Shown: in pieces, positions 18,983-28,321 of the stretch | Layout of the letters: each line of letters opens with the position of its first letter | How positions within the stretch are numbered: position 1 is the stretch's first letter | From: Clostridia bacterium UC5.1-2E3 | Lineage (GTDB): Bacteria; Bacillota; Clostridia; Lachnospirales; Lachnospiraceae | Length of the DNA: 64,000 nucleotides | Direction of reading: 5' to 3' | NCBI GenBank assembly: GCA_001304875.1 | Contig: BBZO01000002.1 | Span: 62,001-126,000 of the forward strand | Program-made: the position numbers and the translations under genes | The notes under the pieces: model-generated | What the model was told of the DNA's origin: nothing | The model's database searches: none | The model's input: only the letters and a program-made list of their open reading frames with translations

Positions 18983-21900
18983 ATGGCAAGAAAAATGAAA
19001 ACCATGGATGGAAACCACGCAGCGGCCCACGCTTCCTATGCGTACACCGACGTTGCGGCAATCTATCCCATCACCCCCTCTTCTGTAATGGCTGAGGCAA
19101 CAGACGAGTGGGCAACTGAGGGCAGGACCAACATCTTCGGTCAGACCGTTCAGGTTACTGAGATGCAGTCCGAGGCTGGTGCGGCTGGTACCGTACACGG
19201 ATCTCTGGCGGCTGGTGCTCTTACGACCACCTACACCGCTTCCCAGGGCCTTCTTCTTATGATTCCTAACCTTTATAAGATTGCCGGTGAGCAGCTTCCG
19301 GGCGTGTTCAACGTATCTGCACGTGCGCTTGCGACCCACGCGCTCTCCATCTTCGGCGACCACTCTGATATCTACGCATGTCGTCAGACCGGCTGCGCGA
19401 TGCTCTGCAGCTCCAGCGTTCAGGAGGTTATGGACTTAACTCCCGTCGCTCACTGTGCAGCGATCAAGGGTAAGATTCCGTTCATCAACTTCTTCGACGG
19501 TTTCAGAACCTCCCACGAGATTCAGAAGATCGAGACCTGGGATTACGAGGACTTAAAGGATCTGGTTGACATGGATGCCATCGACGCATTCCGCAAGAAC
19601 GCCCTGAATCCGAACCATCCCTGCCAGAGAGGTTCCGCTCAGAACCCGGATATCTTCTTCCAGGCGAGAGAGGCATGCAACCCGTACTACGACGCGATGC
19701 CCGCGATCGTACAGGAGTACATGGACAAGGTGAACGCGAAGATCGGTACCGATTACAAGCTGTTCAACTACTACGGAGCGGCAGATGCCGAGCACATCAT
19801 CATTGCCATGGGTTCCGTGTGCGACACCATTGAGGAGACCATCGACTATCTGACAGCTGCCGGACAGAAGGTCGGCGTTGTGAAGGTACGTCTTTACAGA
19901 CCGTTCAGCGCAGAGGCACTGGTAGCAGCGATCCCGGAGACCGTGAAGCAGATTTCCGTTCTCGACAGAACGAAAGAGCCGGGCGCACTGGGCGAGCCGC
20001 TTTACCTCGACGTTGTAGCTGCCTTAAAGGGCACGAAGTTCCACGATATTCCGGTATTCACCGGCCGCTACGGTTTAGGTTCCAAGGACACCACTCCGGC
20101 ACAGATCGTGGCTGTTTACAACAACAATGAGAAGCAGAAATTCACCATCGGTATCGAGGATGACGTGACCAACTTATCTCTTAAGCTGGGCGATCCGATC
20201 GTTACCACTCCGGCCGGCACCATCAACTGCAAGTTCTGGGGTCTGGGCGCTGACGGTACCGTAGGTGCAAACAAGAACTCCATCAAGATCATCGGCGACA
20301 ACACCGATATGTACGCACAGGCTTACTTTGACTATGATTCCAAGAAGTCCGGCGGTGTGACCATGTCCCACCTGCGTTTCGGACATACCCCGATCAAGTC
20401 CACCTACCTGATCCGTCAGGCGAACTTCGTGGCCTGTCACAACCCGTCCTACGTGCGCAAGTACAACATGGTCCAGGAGCTGGTTGATGGAGGTACCTTC
20501 CTTCTCAACTGTCCGTGGGATATGGAGGGACTTGAGAAGCACCTTCCGGGACAGGTTAAGAAATATATTGCCGAGCACAACATCAAGTTCTACACCATCG
20601 ACGGTGTGAAGATCGGTATTGAGACCGGCATGGGCCCGACACGTATCAACACCATCCTTCAGTCCGCATTCTTCAAGCTGGCTGACATCATCCCGGCGGA
20701 CAAGGCCAACGAGCTGATGAAGGCTGCTGCGAAGGCAACCTACGGCCGCAAGGGCGAGGACGTGGTTATGAAGAACTGGGCAGCCATCGACGCCGGCGCA
20801 CAGCAGGTGGTTGAGGTTCAGGTTCCGGAGAGCTGGAAGAACTGCGAGGACGAGGGCCTCGATATGGTTCACATCACCGAGGGCAGAGAGGACGTTAAGA
20901 AGTTCGTCAACACCATCCAGGCGAAGGTGAACGCTCAGGAGGGTAACACGCTTCCTGTATCCGCATTCGTTGACTACGTAGACGGTACGACTCCGTCCGG
21001 TTCCTCCGCATATGAGAAGCGCGGCATCGCCGTTGACGTTCCCGTATGGAATCCGGACAACTGTATCCAGTGTAACTTCTGTTCCTACGTTTGCCCGCAC
21101 GCAGTTATCCGTCCGGTTGCCATGACCGAGGAGGAGGCAGCCAAGGCTCCGGCAGACATGAAACAGCTTCCGATGACCGGCATGCCGGGATACAAGTTCT
21201 CCATGACCATCTCCGCTCTGGATTGTACCGGATGCGGCTCCTGTGCAAACGTCTGCCCGGGCAAGAAGGGCGAGAAGGCACTGACCATGGCTGGTCTTGA
21301 GGAGAATTTAGGCGAGCAGAAGATCTTCGACTTCGGCCGCACCCTTCCGATCAAGGAGGAGGTTATCGCTAAGTTTAAGGAGACCACAGTAAAGGGCAGC
21401 CAGTTCAAGCAGCCGCTCCTTGAGTTCTCCGGCGCATGCGCAGGCTGCGGCGAGACTCCTTACGCGAAGTTAATCACCCAGCTGTTCGGTGACAGAATGT
21501 ATATCTCCAACGCAACCGGATGTTCCTCCATCTGGGGCAACTCCTCACCGTCCACGCCTTACACCGTGAACGCCAAGGGCCAGGGCCCGGCATGGGACAA
21601 CTCCCTGTTCGAGGATAACGCCGAGTTCGGTTACGGTATGCTTCTTGCCCAGAACGCGTTAAGAGACGGTTTAAAGGCAAAGGTTGAGCAGGTAATGGCT
21701 GCTGAGCAGGCGACCGAGGAGATCAAGGCTGCATGCAAGGAGTGGTTAGACACCTTCGGCATCGGCGCATTAAACGGTTCCGCTACGGACAAGCTTGTCG
21801 CTGCATTAGAGGGCGTTGACTGCGATATCTGCAGAGAGATCGTTAAGAACAAAGACTTCCTGGCCAAGAAATCCCAGTGGGTATTCGGCGGCGACGGATG

Positions 21901-22516
21901 GGCTTACGATATCGGCTTCGGCGGTGTTGACCACGTTCTGGCCAGCGGCAAGGACATCAACATCATGGTATTCGATACCGAGGTTTACTCCAACACCGGC
22001 GGTCAGTCCTCCAAGGCTACCCCGACCGGTTCTGTGGCACAGTTCGCAGCAGGCGGTAAGGACGTGAAGAAGAAAGACCTTGCTTCCATCGCCATGAGCT
22101 ACGGCTACGTATACGTTGCACAGATCGCCATGGGCGCTGACTACAACCAGACCGTGAAGGCTCTGGCTGAGGCTGAGGCATATCCGGGTCCGTCCCTGGT
22201 TATCGCTTACGCTCCCTGTATCAACCACGGCATCAAGAAGGGCATGAGCAAGGCTCAGACCGAGGAGAAGCTGGCGGTTGAGGCTGGTTACTGGCACAAC
22301 TTCCGGTTCAACCCGGCTGCAGAGAACAAGTTCACTCTGGACAGCAAGGCTCCGACCGGAGACTACCAGGCATTCTTAAAGGGCGAGGTCCGCTACGCAT
22401 CCCTGGCTCTCAAGAACCCGGAGAGAGCTGCCGTACTGTTCGAGAAGAACGAGGAAGCTGCGAAGGAGCGTTACGCTTACTTAAGCAAGCTGGTTGCTCT
22501 GTACGGAAAAGAGTGA
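18983..22516 (+). CDS. nifJ: Pyruvate:ferredoxin (flavodoxin) oxidoreductase
   Basis: Oxidatively decarboxylates pyruvate with CoA to acetyl-CoA, CO2 and reduced ferredoxin, the central step of fermentative energy metabolism. It is a single-chain 1177-residue enzyme. The N-terminal domain contains YAYTDVAAIYPITPSSVMAE. Two 4Fe-4S ferredoxin motifs follow near residues 695-760 (CIQCNFCSYVCPHA and CTGCGSCANVCPG). A TPP domain contains GCGETPYAKL, the GGDGWAYDIGFGG loop and NTGGQSSKATPTG. ATG at 18983 is preceded by AGGAGGAA; upstream in-frame codons have no RBS. Codon use is noticeably more biased than in neighbours, as expected for a highly expressed gene. The frame is intact over 3.5 kb. Confidence 0.98.
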   Translation: MARKMKTMDGNHAAAHASYAYTDVAAIYPITPSSVMAEATDEWATEGRTNIFGQTVQVTEMQSEAGAAGTVHGSLAAGALTTTYTASQGLLLMIPNLYKIAGEQLPGVFNVSARALATHALSIFGDHSDIYACRQTGCAMLCSSSVQEVMDLTPVAHCAAIKGKIPFINFFDGFRTSHEIQKIETWDYEDLKDLVDMDAIDAFRKNALNPNHPCQRGSAQNPDIFFQAREACNPYYDAMPAIVQEYMDKVNAKIGTDYKLFNYYGAADAEHIIIAMGSVCDTIEETIDYLTAAGQKVGVVKVRLYRPFSAEALVAAIPETVKQISVLDRTKEPGALGEPLYLDVVAALKGTKFHDIPVFTGRYGLGSKDTTPAQIVAVYNNNEKQKFTIGIEDDVTNLSLKLGDPIVTTPAGTINCKFWGLGADGTVGANKNSIKIIGDNTDMYAQAYFDYDSKKSGGVTMSHLRFGHTPIKSTYLIRQANFVACHNPSYVRKYNMVQELVDGGTFLLNCPWDMEGLEKHLPGQVKKYIAEHNIKFYTIDGVKIGIETGMGPTRINTILQSAFFKLADIIPADKANELMKAAAKATYGRKGEDVVMKNWAAIDAGAQQVVEVQVPESWKNCEDEGLDMVHITEGREDVKKFVNTIQAKVNAQEGNTLPVSAFVDYVDGTTPSGSSAYEKRGIAVDVPVWNPDNCIQCNFCSYVCPHAVIRPVAMTEEEAAKAPADMKQLPMTGMPGYKFSMTISALDCTGCGSCANVCPGKKGEKALTMAGLEENLGEQKIFDFGRTLPIKEEVIAKFKETTVKGSQFKQPLLEFSGACAGCGETPYAKLITQLFGDRMYISNATGCSSIWGNSSPSTPYTVNAKGQGPAWDNSLFEDNAEFGYGMLLAQNALRDGLKAKVEQVMAAEQATEEIKAACKEWLDTFGIGALNGSATDKLVAALEGVDCDICREIVKNKDFLAKKSQWVFGGDGWAYDIGFGGVDHVLASGKDINIMVFDTEVYSNTGGQSSKATPTGSVAQFAAGGKDVKKKDLASIAMSYGYVYVAQIAMGADYNQTVKALAEAEAYPGPSLVIAYAPCINHGIKKGMSKAQTEEKLAVEAGYWHNFRFNPAAENKFTLDSKAPTGDYQAFLKGEVRYASLALKNPERAAVLFEKNEEAAKERYAYLSKLVALYGKE

Positions 22517-22559
22517 TTGAAAAAATCATGGAGACGAATCGTTGAGAATCGTTAAACTA

Positions 22560-22608
22560 TAAGAGGGTGTCCCCCAAGTCAGTTTATGGCTTTGGGGGAC
22601 ACCCTCTT
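22560..22608. terminator. Near-perfect long inverted repeat after nifJ
   Basis: AAGAGGGTGTCCCCCAA and TTGGGGGACACCCTCTT pair perfectly over 17 bp around a short loop. No long T-run follows. It is probably a terminator serving nifJ and the convergent dehydrogenase gene. A MITE-like or IS-end origin is possible. Confidence 0.6.
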
Positions 22609-22658
22609 AGCTGCGTAGCAGGATATTCAGTTTCTGCTTCGCAGATTTCTGCGGCAAA

Positions 22659-23840
22659 TCAGTGGTTCGCCATCTTCAGAATCTCATACACATCCGCCTG
22701 GTGCAGTTTCTTGAAGTTTGCCAGGGTGATGGTGTCGTTTAGAGTGGCGCGTCTTGCCATATCCCGGAGTTCGTCGTCGGTGCGCACACCGGTCTCCAGC
22801 TCGCCGATGGACACGGGCATCCCGATGGAGCGGAAGTAGTCGACCGTTTTCTCGATGCCCAGTCTGGCAGCCGCCTCTGTGTCCGTTTCTTCAACACCCC
22901 AGACGTCTCTGGCGTACTTTGCGAAGCGCTCCGGCTCCTCCGGGCACACGTACTTCGCCCAGGACTCCCAGACTGCCGACAGGCTGGCTCCGTGGGCCAC
23001 GTCGTACTTGGCGCTCAGCTCATGGCCGATCTTGTGGGGGCCGAAGTCTGTCACGGCGCCCAGGCCGGTGAGACCGTTGTGGGAGAGGCTGCTGCACCAC
23101 ATGAGCTCGCTCATGGCGTCGTAGTCCTGCTGGTTTTCCAGGGCCTTCCGGCCGTTTCTTATGACCGTGCGCAGGAGAGCGGCGGCGATCTCGTCGGTCA
23201 TCTCATTTCCCTTGGTGTGGGTGAAATAGCGGTCCAGCGTGTGCATCATGATGTCCACGATGCCGCAGGTCACCTGGTAGCGGGGAAGGGTATAGGTGAG
23301 CTCCGGGTTCATGATCGCAAATTTCACGCGGTTGAACGGCGTGTTGATGCCGGCTTTGCGCCCGATCTCCTCGTTGGTGAGAACCGCGGAGTCGCTCATC
23401 TCGCTGCCGGCGGCGGGGATGGTGAGGACGACGCCCACGGGAAGGCTCTTCGTGAGAGGGGCCTGTTCCGTCCAGATATCCCAGAGCTTTGTGTCCGGGT
23501 TGGCCGTGCCGTGGGCGATGCCCTTGGCGGTGTCGATGACGCTGCCGCCTCCGACGGCCAGGATAAAGTCAGCCTTAAAGTCCAGCGCCTGTTTCACGCC
23601 CTCCTCGGCCAGGGAGAGGCGGGGATTGGGCTGCACGCCGCCGATCTCCGTCCAGGCGATATCAGCCGCGTCCAGCTCGCTCTGGATTCGCTGGAGCAGA
23701 CCGCTGCGCCGGACGCTGCCTCCGCCGTAGACGATCAGCACACGGCTGCCGTTCCAGCGGCTGACAGCCGCCGCTGTCTGGGCCTCGGCGTCCTTTCCGA
23801 AAATGACCTCCGTGGGAGCGTAGTATACGAAATTCTGCAT
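22659..23840 (-). CDS. Iron-containing alcohol dehydrogenase (butanol-dehydrogenase type)
   Basis: A 393-residue group III alcohol dehydrogenase that probably reduces butyraldehyde or acetaldehyde with NAD(P)H in fermentation. The N-terminal Rossmann part has VIYGGGSVRRSGLL-like residues (seen as VLIVYGGGSVRRSGLL) and ILAVGGGSVIDTAKGIAHG. The metal-binding His residues lie in MMHTLDRYF and in DFGPHKIGHELS...DVAHGASLS. It resembles BdhA/YugJ in length and motifs. ATG follows AGGAGG. It is a single-gene unit, convergent with nifJ. Substrate preference cannot be decided from sequence. Confidence 0.93.
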   Translation of the reverse strand: MQNFVYYAPTEVIFGKDAEAQTAAAVSRWNGSRVLIVYGGGSVRRSGLLQRIQSELDAADIAWTEIGGVQPNPRLSLAEEGVKQALDFKADFILAVGGGSVIDTAKGIAHGTANPDTKLWDIWTEQAPLTKSLPVGVVLTIPAAGSEMSDSAVLTNEEIGRKAGINTPFNRVKFAIMNPELTYTLPRYQVTCGIVDIMMHTLDRYFTHTKGNEMTDEIAAALLRTVIRNGRKALENQQDYDAMSELMWCSSLSHNGLTGLGAVTDFGPHKIGHELSAKYDVAHGASLSAVWESWAKYVCPEEPERFAKYARDVWGVEETDTEAAARLGIEKTVDYFRSIGMPVSIGELETGVRTDDELRDMARRATLNDTITLANFKKLHQADVYEILKMANH

Positions 23841-23911
23841 GATGGGATCCTCCTGTTGTACTTTCTTTTGTGAAAATTATAGAATAGAATGATGGGATTT
23901 TCAAGGAATAA

Positions 23912-23960
23912 GAAAAAGACGTGCAAGAAGCGTTTCCAATTCGCTTTTTGCACGTCTTTT
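23912..23960. terminator. Terminator of the minus-strand tct operon
   Basis: AAAAGACGTGCAA / TTGCACGTCTTTT with inner AAGCG/CGCTT pairing, flanked by A- and T-runs. It lies 27 bp after the tctA stop on the minus strand. Confidence 0.8.
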
Positions 23961-23986
23961 CTACATTCTATACAGAAGATAATGCC

Positions 23987-25503
23987 TTAGTTCGCACTCG
24001 CCTTCTTCGCCTGTATCTTTCTGATTACCGGATACAGCGCAAACGCCAGGATAATCAGCACGATGATGATGGCGATGGGACGGCTGAAGAAGTAGGGGAT
24101 CAGTCCGCCCTTGGGGGCTGCCATGATCAGGGTACGGCGGAAGTTGGACTCCAGGATGTCGGCCAGAACCACGCCCAGCACCAGGGAGCCGGCTCGAAGC
24201 CGTAAATCTTCATCAGATAGCCCAGAAGACCGAACACCAGCATGATGATAACCTCGTACATATTGTTGCTGAGAGCGTAGGTTCCGATGCAGGCCAGAGC
24301 CACGATGATGGGAACCAGCACGGAGTTGGGCACCAGACAGATGCGGGCCATCTGCTTCGCCATGGACACGCCGATAATACCCATCAGAATGTTGGCGAAC
24401 AGGAAACCGAGGAAAATCGCGTAGGTGGTGGGAGCCTTGGAACCGATGAACAGATCGCTTCCGGGCTGCAGACCGTGCATCAGCAGCGCGCCGTAGAGGA
24501 TGGCCGTCACAGGGCTTCCCGGGATACCCAGGGTAAACAGCGGGATCATGGCGCCGCCGCAGGCTGCGTTGTTGGACGCCTCGGAGGCCGCGATACCTAC
24601 GATGGAGCCCTTGCCGAACTCGTCCGGATGTTTGGAGGTGCGCTTGGCAAGTCCATAGCTGATCCAGGCCGCGATGGAGCAGCCTGCCGCCGGGATAAAG
24701 CCGACGAATGCGCCGATGGCGGAGCTTCTTAACATGGTGGGCATGAGAAGCTTCGTGTTTCCTTTTTTCCAGCGTTTGCCCTTAAGACCTGCCGCCGGGT
24801 CATCCACGATGGTGGAGCCGCTTCCCTGCATCAGCTTCTGGACAAGCACCAGAACCTGGGAGATGGAAAACAGGCCGATCAGGATGGGAGTGGAGTCTAA
24901 GCCGTCCTCCAGCCAGAGATGTCCGAAGGTAAAGCGGGACACGCCGGTGATGGAGTCCATACCGATACAGCCGACCAGCAGGCCGAAGAGAGCGGAAAAA
25001 ATACCTTTCGCCTGGTTGTCTCCGGTGAGACCCGCGACGACCAGAACACCGAAGCAGGCCACCAGGAAATACTCAAGTACCGAGAACATCTGGCTGATTT
25101 TTCCCAGTGCCGGGGCAAAGAGAATCAGACAGATGGCGCCGATGATACCGCCGAGAACGGAGGCCACGGTGACGACGGAGATCGCCTCCATGCCCTGGCC
25201 CTTCTTTGTCATCTCATAGCCGTCCATGGTGGTCGCGGCCGAGGCAGCCGTACCAGGGGTATGGCACAGAACAGCAGTGATGGAGCCGCCGTACACGCCG
25301 GTGGTATACATGGCGGTCATCATAACCAGAGCCGCCGTCGGCGACATGGAAAATGAAATCGGAAGCAGCAGTGCAATACCGACGGAAGGGCCAAGGCCCG
25401 GGATAATACCGATGATCATACCGCCGACAACGCCTACCATCAAGGCCAGAATGACCTCGATGGAAAGAAAGGACATCATCGCAGCAGATAAATATTCAAG
25501 CAT
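23987..25503 (-). CDS. tctA: Second TctA large permease, one frameshift
   Basis: The TctA-type permease of a second tripartite carboxylate transporter, about 505 residues after repair. Conserved blocks are IIGIIPGLGPSVGIALLLP near residue 30, TAVLCHTPGTAASAATTMDG near 80, FIPAAGCSIAAWISYG mid-protein and LGIPGSPVTAILYGALL. The frame breaks near 24185, where one C is missing from a CCCC run (minus strand). The last 62 residues continue in the adjacent frame (LGVVLADILESNFRRTLIMA). It is only distantly similar to the tctA at 1623. Last gene of the minus-strand C-B-A operon, 20 bp after tctB. Confidence 0.92.
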
Positions 25504-25523
25504 TTACAATTTCTCCTTTCTTT

Positions 25524-25994
25524 TTATACGTAGCGGAAGAGCCAGCCCAAAGCGCCGATCCTGTAGATCGGAAGGTGAAGGATGACTACAAACACGACAA
25601 AACAGAGTACCGTGTAGAGAATTGTAATTACAAGATTCACCTTCATGGATTTAAGCCGTAAAAATTTCTGCGTCAAAATCATGAAAATCGGCGTCGCGAT
25701 CCAGTATGCGACATATCTGAACCCCAGATAGTAGAGGAAGATAAAAAACATAAACAGGAACGCGTAGCTGCTTTCTTTGATGGTAAGCGGATATTTGAAA
25801 TCGCCGTTCTGTTCCTTTGTGAGACGCAGGCCCTTAAGGATGATGAACAGGGCGCAGAGCGCCATCAGTACAGACAGTGCGATGGGAAGATAGGCGGCTT
25901 CCCCGGGAATCTGCATCGCATTAAATAAGAAAAACGCACAGAAGCAGAGAAGCACCAATCCCACCCACGTGTCGCGATGGTATTTTTTAGCCAT
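25524..25994 (-). CDS. tctB: Second TctB small membrane subunit
   Basis: A 156-residue protein with a short basic N terminus and four hydrophobic segments (about residues 10-26, 36-54, 72-105 and 118-140). It is the TctB member of the second transporter. The name relies on topology and on its position between tctC and tctA with gaps of 29 and 20 bp. AGGGGAAT precedes the start. It is longer than the first TctB and not obviously a recent duplicate. Confidence 0.87.
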   Translation of the reverse strand: MAKKYHRDTWVGLVLLCFCAFFLFNAMQIPGEAAYLPIALSVLMALCALFIILKGLRLTKEQNGDFKYPLTIKESSYAFLFMFFIFLYYLGFRYVAYWIATPIFMILTQKFLRLKSMKVNLVITILYTVLCFVVFVVILHLPIYRIGALGWLFRYV

Positions 25995-26023
25995 AGTAAA
26001 TTCCCCTCATTATAAGTTTTAAT

Positions 26024-27049
26024 TTATTCGGTTACGCCCCAGATCTCTTTTCTTGCATCTACCTGGCTCTCCAGGAGAGCTTTGAAATCTTCCCCTGCGG
26101 TCGTATCAAGCTGCAGGCCGAGTGCCTCCATATTCTGCTTGTACTCGTCGGTGGCCATGGCATTCTGCATGGCCTCGGTCATGGTGGCCACGATCTCGGC
26201 ATCTACACCGTTGGGATAGAAGTAACCGCGTGCCGCAAAGGCAACATAGCTCTCTCCGCAGGCCTCCTCGATGGTGGGAACGTCCGGTAGGAAGGAACTG
26301 CGCTCGTCGGAGAATACGCAGATGATCTTCATCTCGCCGTTCTTATAGGAGTTCAGTACGTCAGAAACCGATGCGAAGAATACGTCTGTATCGCCGGACA
26401 GGAACATGCCGCGGCTGTCGGAAGCTCCGTCAACGGGAACCACTGTAATCTGTGTTCCGAAGTTATTGCTGAACCATTGAGCTGTAGTTGCATCGCCGTC
26501 GGTGATGCCGGTAGCCTGTGCGGAGACGATGACCGGGTTGCTTTTACCGTATTCGATGAAACTGTCAAGATCCGTGAAACGGGACTCGTCGGAGCGGATT
26601 GCCATTACATTGTAGTCGATGGCCTGGTTGCATAATACCTGTACGTCATCCAGATTGTACTCTCTGGGATTTACATCGTCCAGCTCGCCCATTGCGTAGT
26701 TGTGGTTGATCAGTCCGATGGTGTAGCCGTCAGAGTAGTCGCCGGTGATGAGGTCGGTCCATGCGACCCAGCCGCCGGAACCGGTCTGATTTTCTACAAC
26801 TACATTTACGCCAAGTTCATTGGAAAGCGCTGTAGCCATGTTGCGTGCACCGATATCCGTTCCGCCGCCGGCCGAGAAGGGGCAGACAAGGGTGATGGTG
26901 TCCGTGGGGAACTCCCCGTTGCTTTTTTTAGCAGGCGCCTGGGTGGCAGTCTGTCCGCCGTCAGCGGCTGTGTCTCCACCGGATGCTCCGCAGGCGGTGA
27001 TGGAAAGTGCAAGCGCACATGCAGTGAGAAGTGTTAATGTCTTTTTCAT
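26024..27049 (-). CDS. tctC: Second TctC substrate-binding lipoprotein
   Basis: A 341-residue solute receptor with lipoprotein signal (MKKTLTLLTACALALSITAC, Cys20) and a short Gln/Thr/Ala linker. The TctC domain starts ITLVCPFSAGGGTDIGARNM and continues with NQTGSGGWVAWTDLITG. GGAGGACAACC precedes ATG. First gene of the second tct operon, divergent from a UroD-like gene. The ligand-contact loops differ from those of the first TctC (for example TDIGARN against ADLSVRT), so the two systems may not share a substrate. Confidence 0.93.
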   Translation of the reverse strand: MKKTLTLLTACALALSITACGASGGDTAADGGQTATQAPAKKSNGEFPTDTITLVCPFSAGGGTDIGARNMATALSNELGVNVVVENQTGSGGWVAWTDLITGDYSDGYTIGLINHNYAMGELDDVNPREYNLDDVQVLCNQAIDYNVMAIRSDESRFTDLDSFIEYGKSNPVIVSAQATGITDGDATTAQWFSNNFGTQITVVPVDGASDSRGMFLSGDTDVFFASVSDVLNSYKNGEMKIICVFSDERSSFLPDVPTIEEACGESYVAFAARGYFYPNGVDAEIVATMTEAMQNAMATDEYKQNMEALGLQLDTTAGEDFKALLESQVDARKEIWGVTE

Positions 27050-27141
27050 TGGTTGTCCTCCTTATTTTTCCTCCATAATGAAACTGACTTTATTGTATTC
27101 GTGTTTTCCTCTTAAAACAAACAGCTTTTTTGTTTTATGGC

Positions 27142-27170
27142 ACAATAAAAAGACTGTAATTCGGATGCAA
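27142..27170 (-). promoter_or_regulatory. Candidate promoter of the second tct operon
   Basis: On the minus strand TTGCAT (27170-27165), a 17-bp spacer and TATTGT (27147-27142), about 90 bp before tctC. Confidence 0.4.
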
Positions 27171-27239
27171 ATTGGCAAAATGACGAGAAAATCCGCTGCG
27201 TTACAACTGTTTTGCTGTGACAATAAGCGGAAATGCTGT

Positions 27240-27269
27240 TGGACAGTGGTGACTGCATCTCCTTATACT
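27240..27269 (+). promoter_or_regulatory. Candidate promoter of the UroD-like gene
   Basis: TGGACA (27240-27245), 18 bp, TATACT (27264-27269), about 40 bp before the start codon. The 260-bp divergent region also contains the tctC promoter; I see no clear operator palindrome. Confidence 0.4.
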
Positions 27270-27310
27270 GGCCTTGCATGAAAGGAAAATATTTATTCAG
27301 GAGGTGCACC

Positions 27311-28321
27311 ATGACAAAAAGAGAACGGATCCGCGCGGTGGTGGAAGGCAGGGAACCGGACAAACTTCCCTATTCCTTCTGGACTCATTTGCCGGGAATC
27401 GACCTGGACCCGGAGCGTCTGGCCGAGGAGACCTATAAATTTTACCGCACTTACGATGTGGATTTTATTAAGACAATGAACAACGGCATGTATGCCATCG
27501 AAGATTTCGGATGTGAGATCGACTATTCGGAAGTGTTAAAGGGGGGCGTGGCCCATGTGGTGAAGACGCCCATTCACCAGGCGGAGGACTGGTATAAGCT
27601 GAGCGTATGTCCGGTGGATAAAGGAAGCCTTGCGAGGGAGCTTAAAAGCCTGGCCCTCTTGCTGGAAAAGACGAAGCAGGAGGACGTGCCGGTGATTTTC
27701 ACGGTGTTCAGCCCCATCACCACCGCAAATAAGCTTTCCGGGGGCACCCTGCGTCAGTACCTGGCCGACGGCCACGGCGAGGCGGTGCATCACGCGTTAA
27801 AAATCATCACCGAGACCACCTGCCAGGTGGCGAAACGGGCCATCGAGCTGGGAGCCGACGGCATTTTCTTCGCGGCCCAGTCCAGCACCTACGATTTTAT
27901 GACGGCGGAGGAGTACGAGGAGTACGGCGTTCCCTACGATATGGAGGTTCTTGAGGCGGCGAAGGACGGCTGGATGAACACCATCCACGCCCACGGGCCC
28001 AACATCATGCTGGAGCTTCTGAAAAATTACCCGGTGGACGTGTTCAACTGGCACGCCTGGGAGACTTATCCGGCCGTGGACGAGGCGTCCCTGGTGACGG
28101 GAAAATGCCTCATGGGAGGCTTAAACCGCACCGACATCACCCAGTGCAACCGCAACGCCATCCGCCATCAGATTTTCGAGTGCTTCAAAATGATGAAAGG
28201 CCGCGGGCAGATATTGACACCGGGCTGCGTGATACGGTATCCTTTAGATACAAAAATGCTTGGTTTCATCAAGACGACCAAGGAGGAAATCGAGCAGAAA
28301 ATGATTGTATACAGCCGTTAA
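27311..28321 (+). CDS. Uroporphyrinogen decarboxylase family protein (methyltransferase-like)
   Basis: A 336-residue TIM-barrel protein of the UroD/MtaA superfamily. It opens MTKRERIRAVVEGREPDKLP with the PYSFWTHLPG region. A C-terminal half contains ADGIFFAAQSS, NTIHAHGPNIM and VFNWHAWETYPAVDEA. The last of these resembles the metal/cobalamin-proximal His/Cys region of corrinoid-dependent members. No heme genes are close, so true heme synthesis is unlikely; demethylation or decarboxylation of a substrate taken up by the divergent Tct system is plausible but unproven. ATG 27311 follows CAGGAGGTG. It converges with the LysR gene with a 4-bp overlap. Confidence 0.82.
   Translation: MTKRERIRAVVEGREPDKLPYSFWTHLPGIDLDPERLAEETYKFYRTYDVDFIKTMNNGMYAIEDFGCEIDYSEVLKGGVAHVVKTPIHQAEDWYKLSVCPVDKGSLARELKSLALLLEKTKQEDVPVIFTVFSPITTANKLSGGTLRQYLADGHGEAVHHALKIITETTCQVAKRAIELGADGIFFAAQSSTYDFMTAEEYEEYGVPYDMEVLEAAKDGWMNTIHAHGPNIMLELLKNYPVDVFNWHAWETYPAVDEASLVTGKCLMGGLNRTDITQCNRNAIRHQIFECFKMMKGRGQILTPGCVIRYPLDTKMLGFIKTTKEEIEQKMIVYSR

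Noticed and set aside
20174-21100. 308-codon open frame on the minus strand inside nifJ
   Set aside because: Antisense shadow of a highly biased, GC-rich coding sequence; no RBS, no domain.
27311-28321. Heme-pathway HemE
   Set aside because: The neighbours are transport and regulation genes, and the sequence pattern fits the broader UroD/MtaA superfamily rather than canonical HemE.
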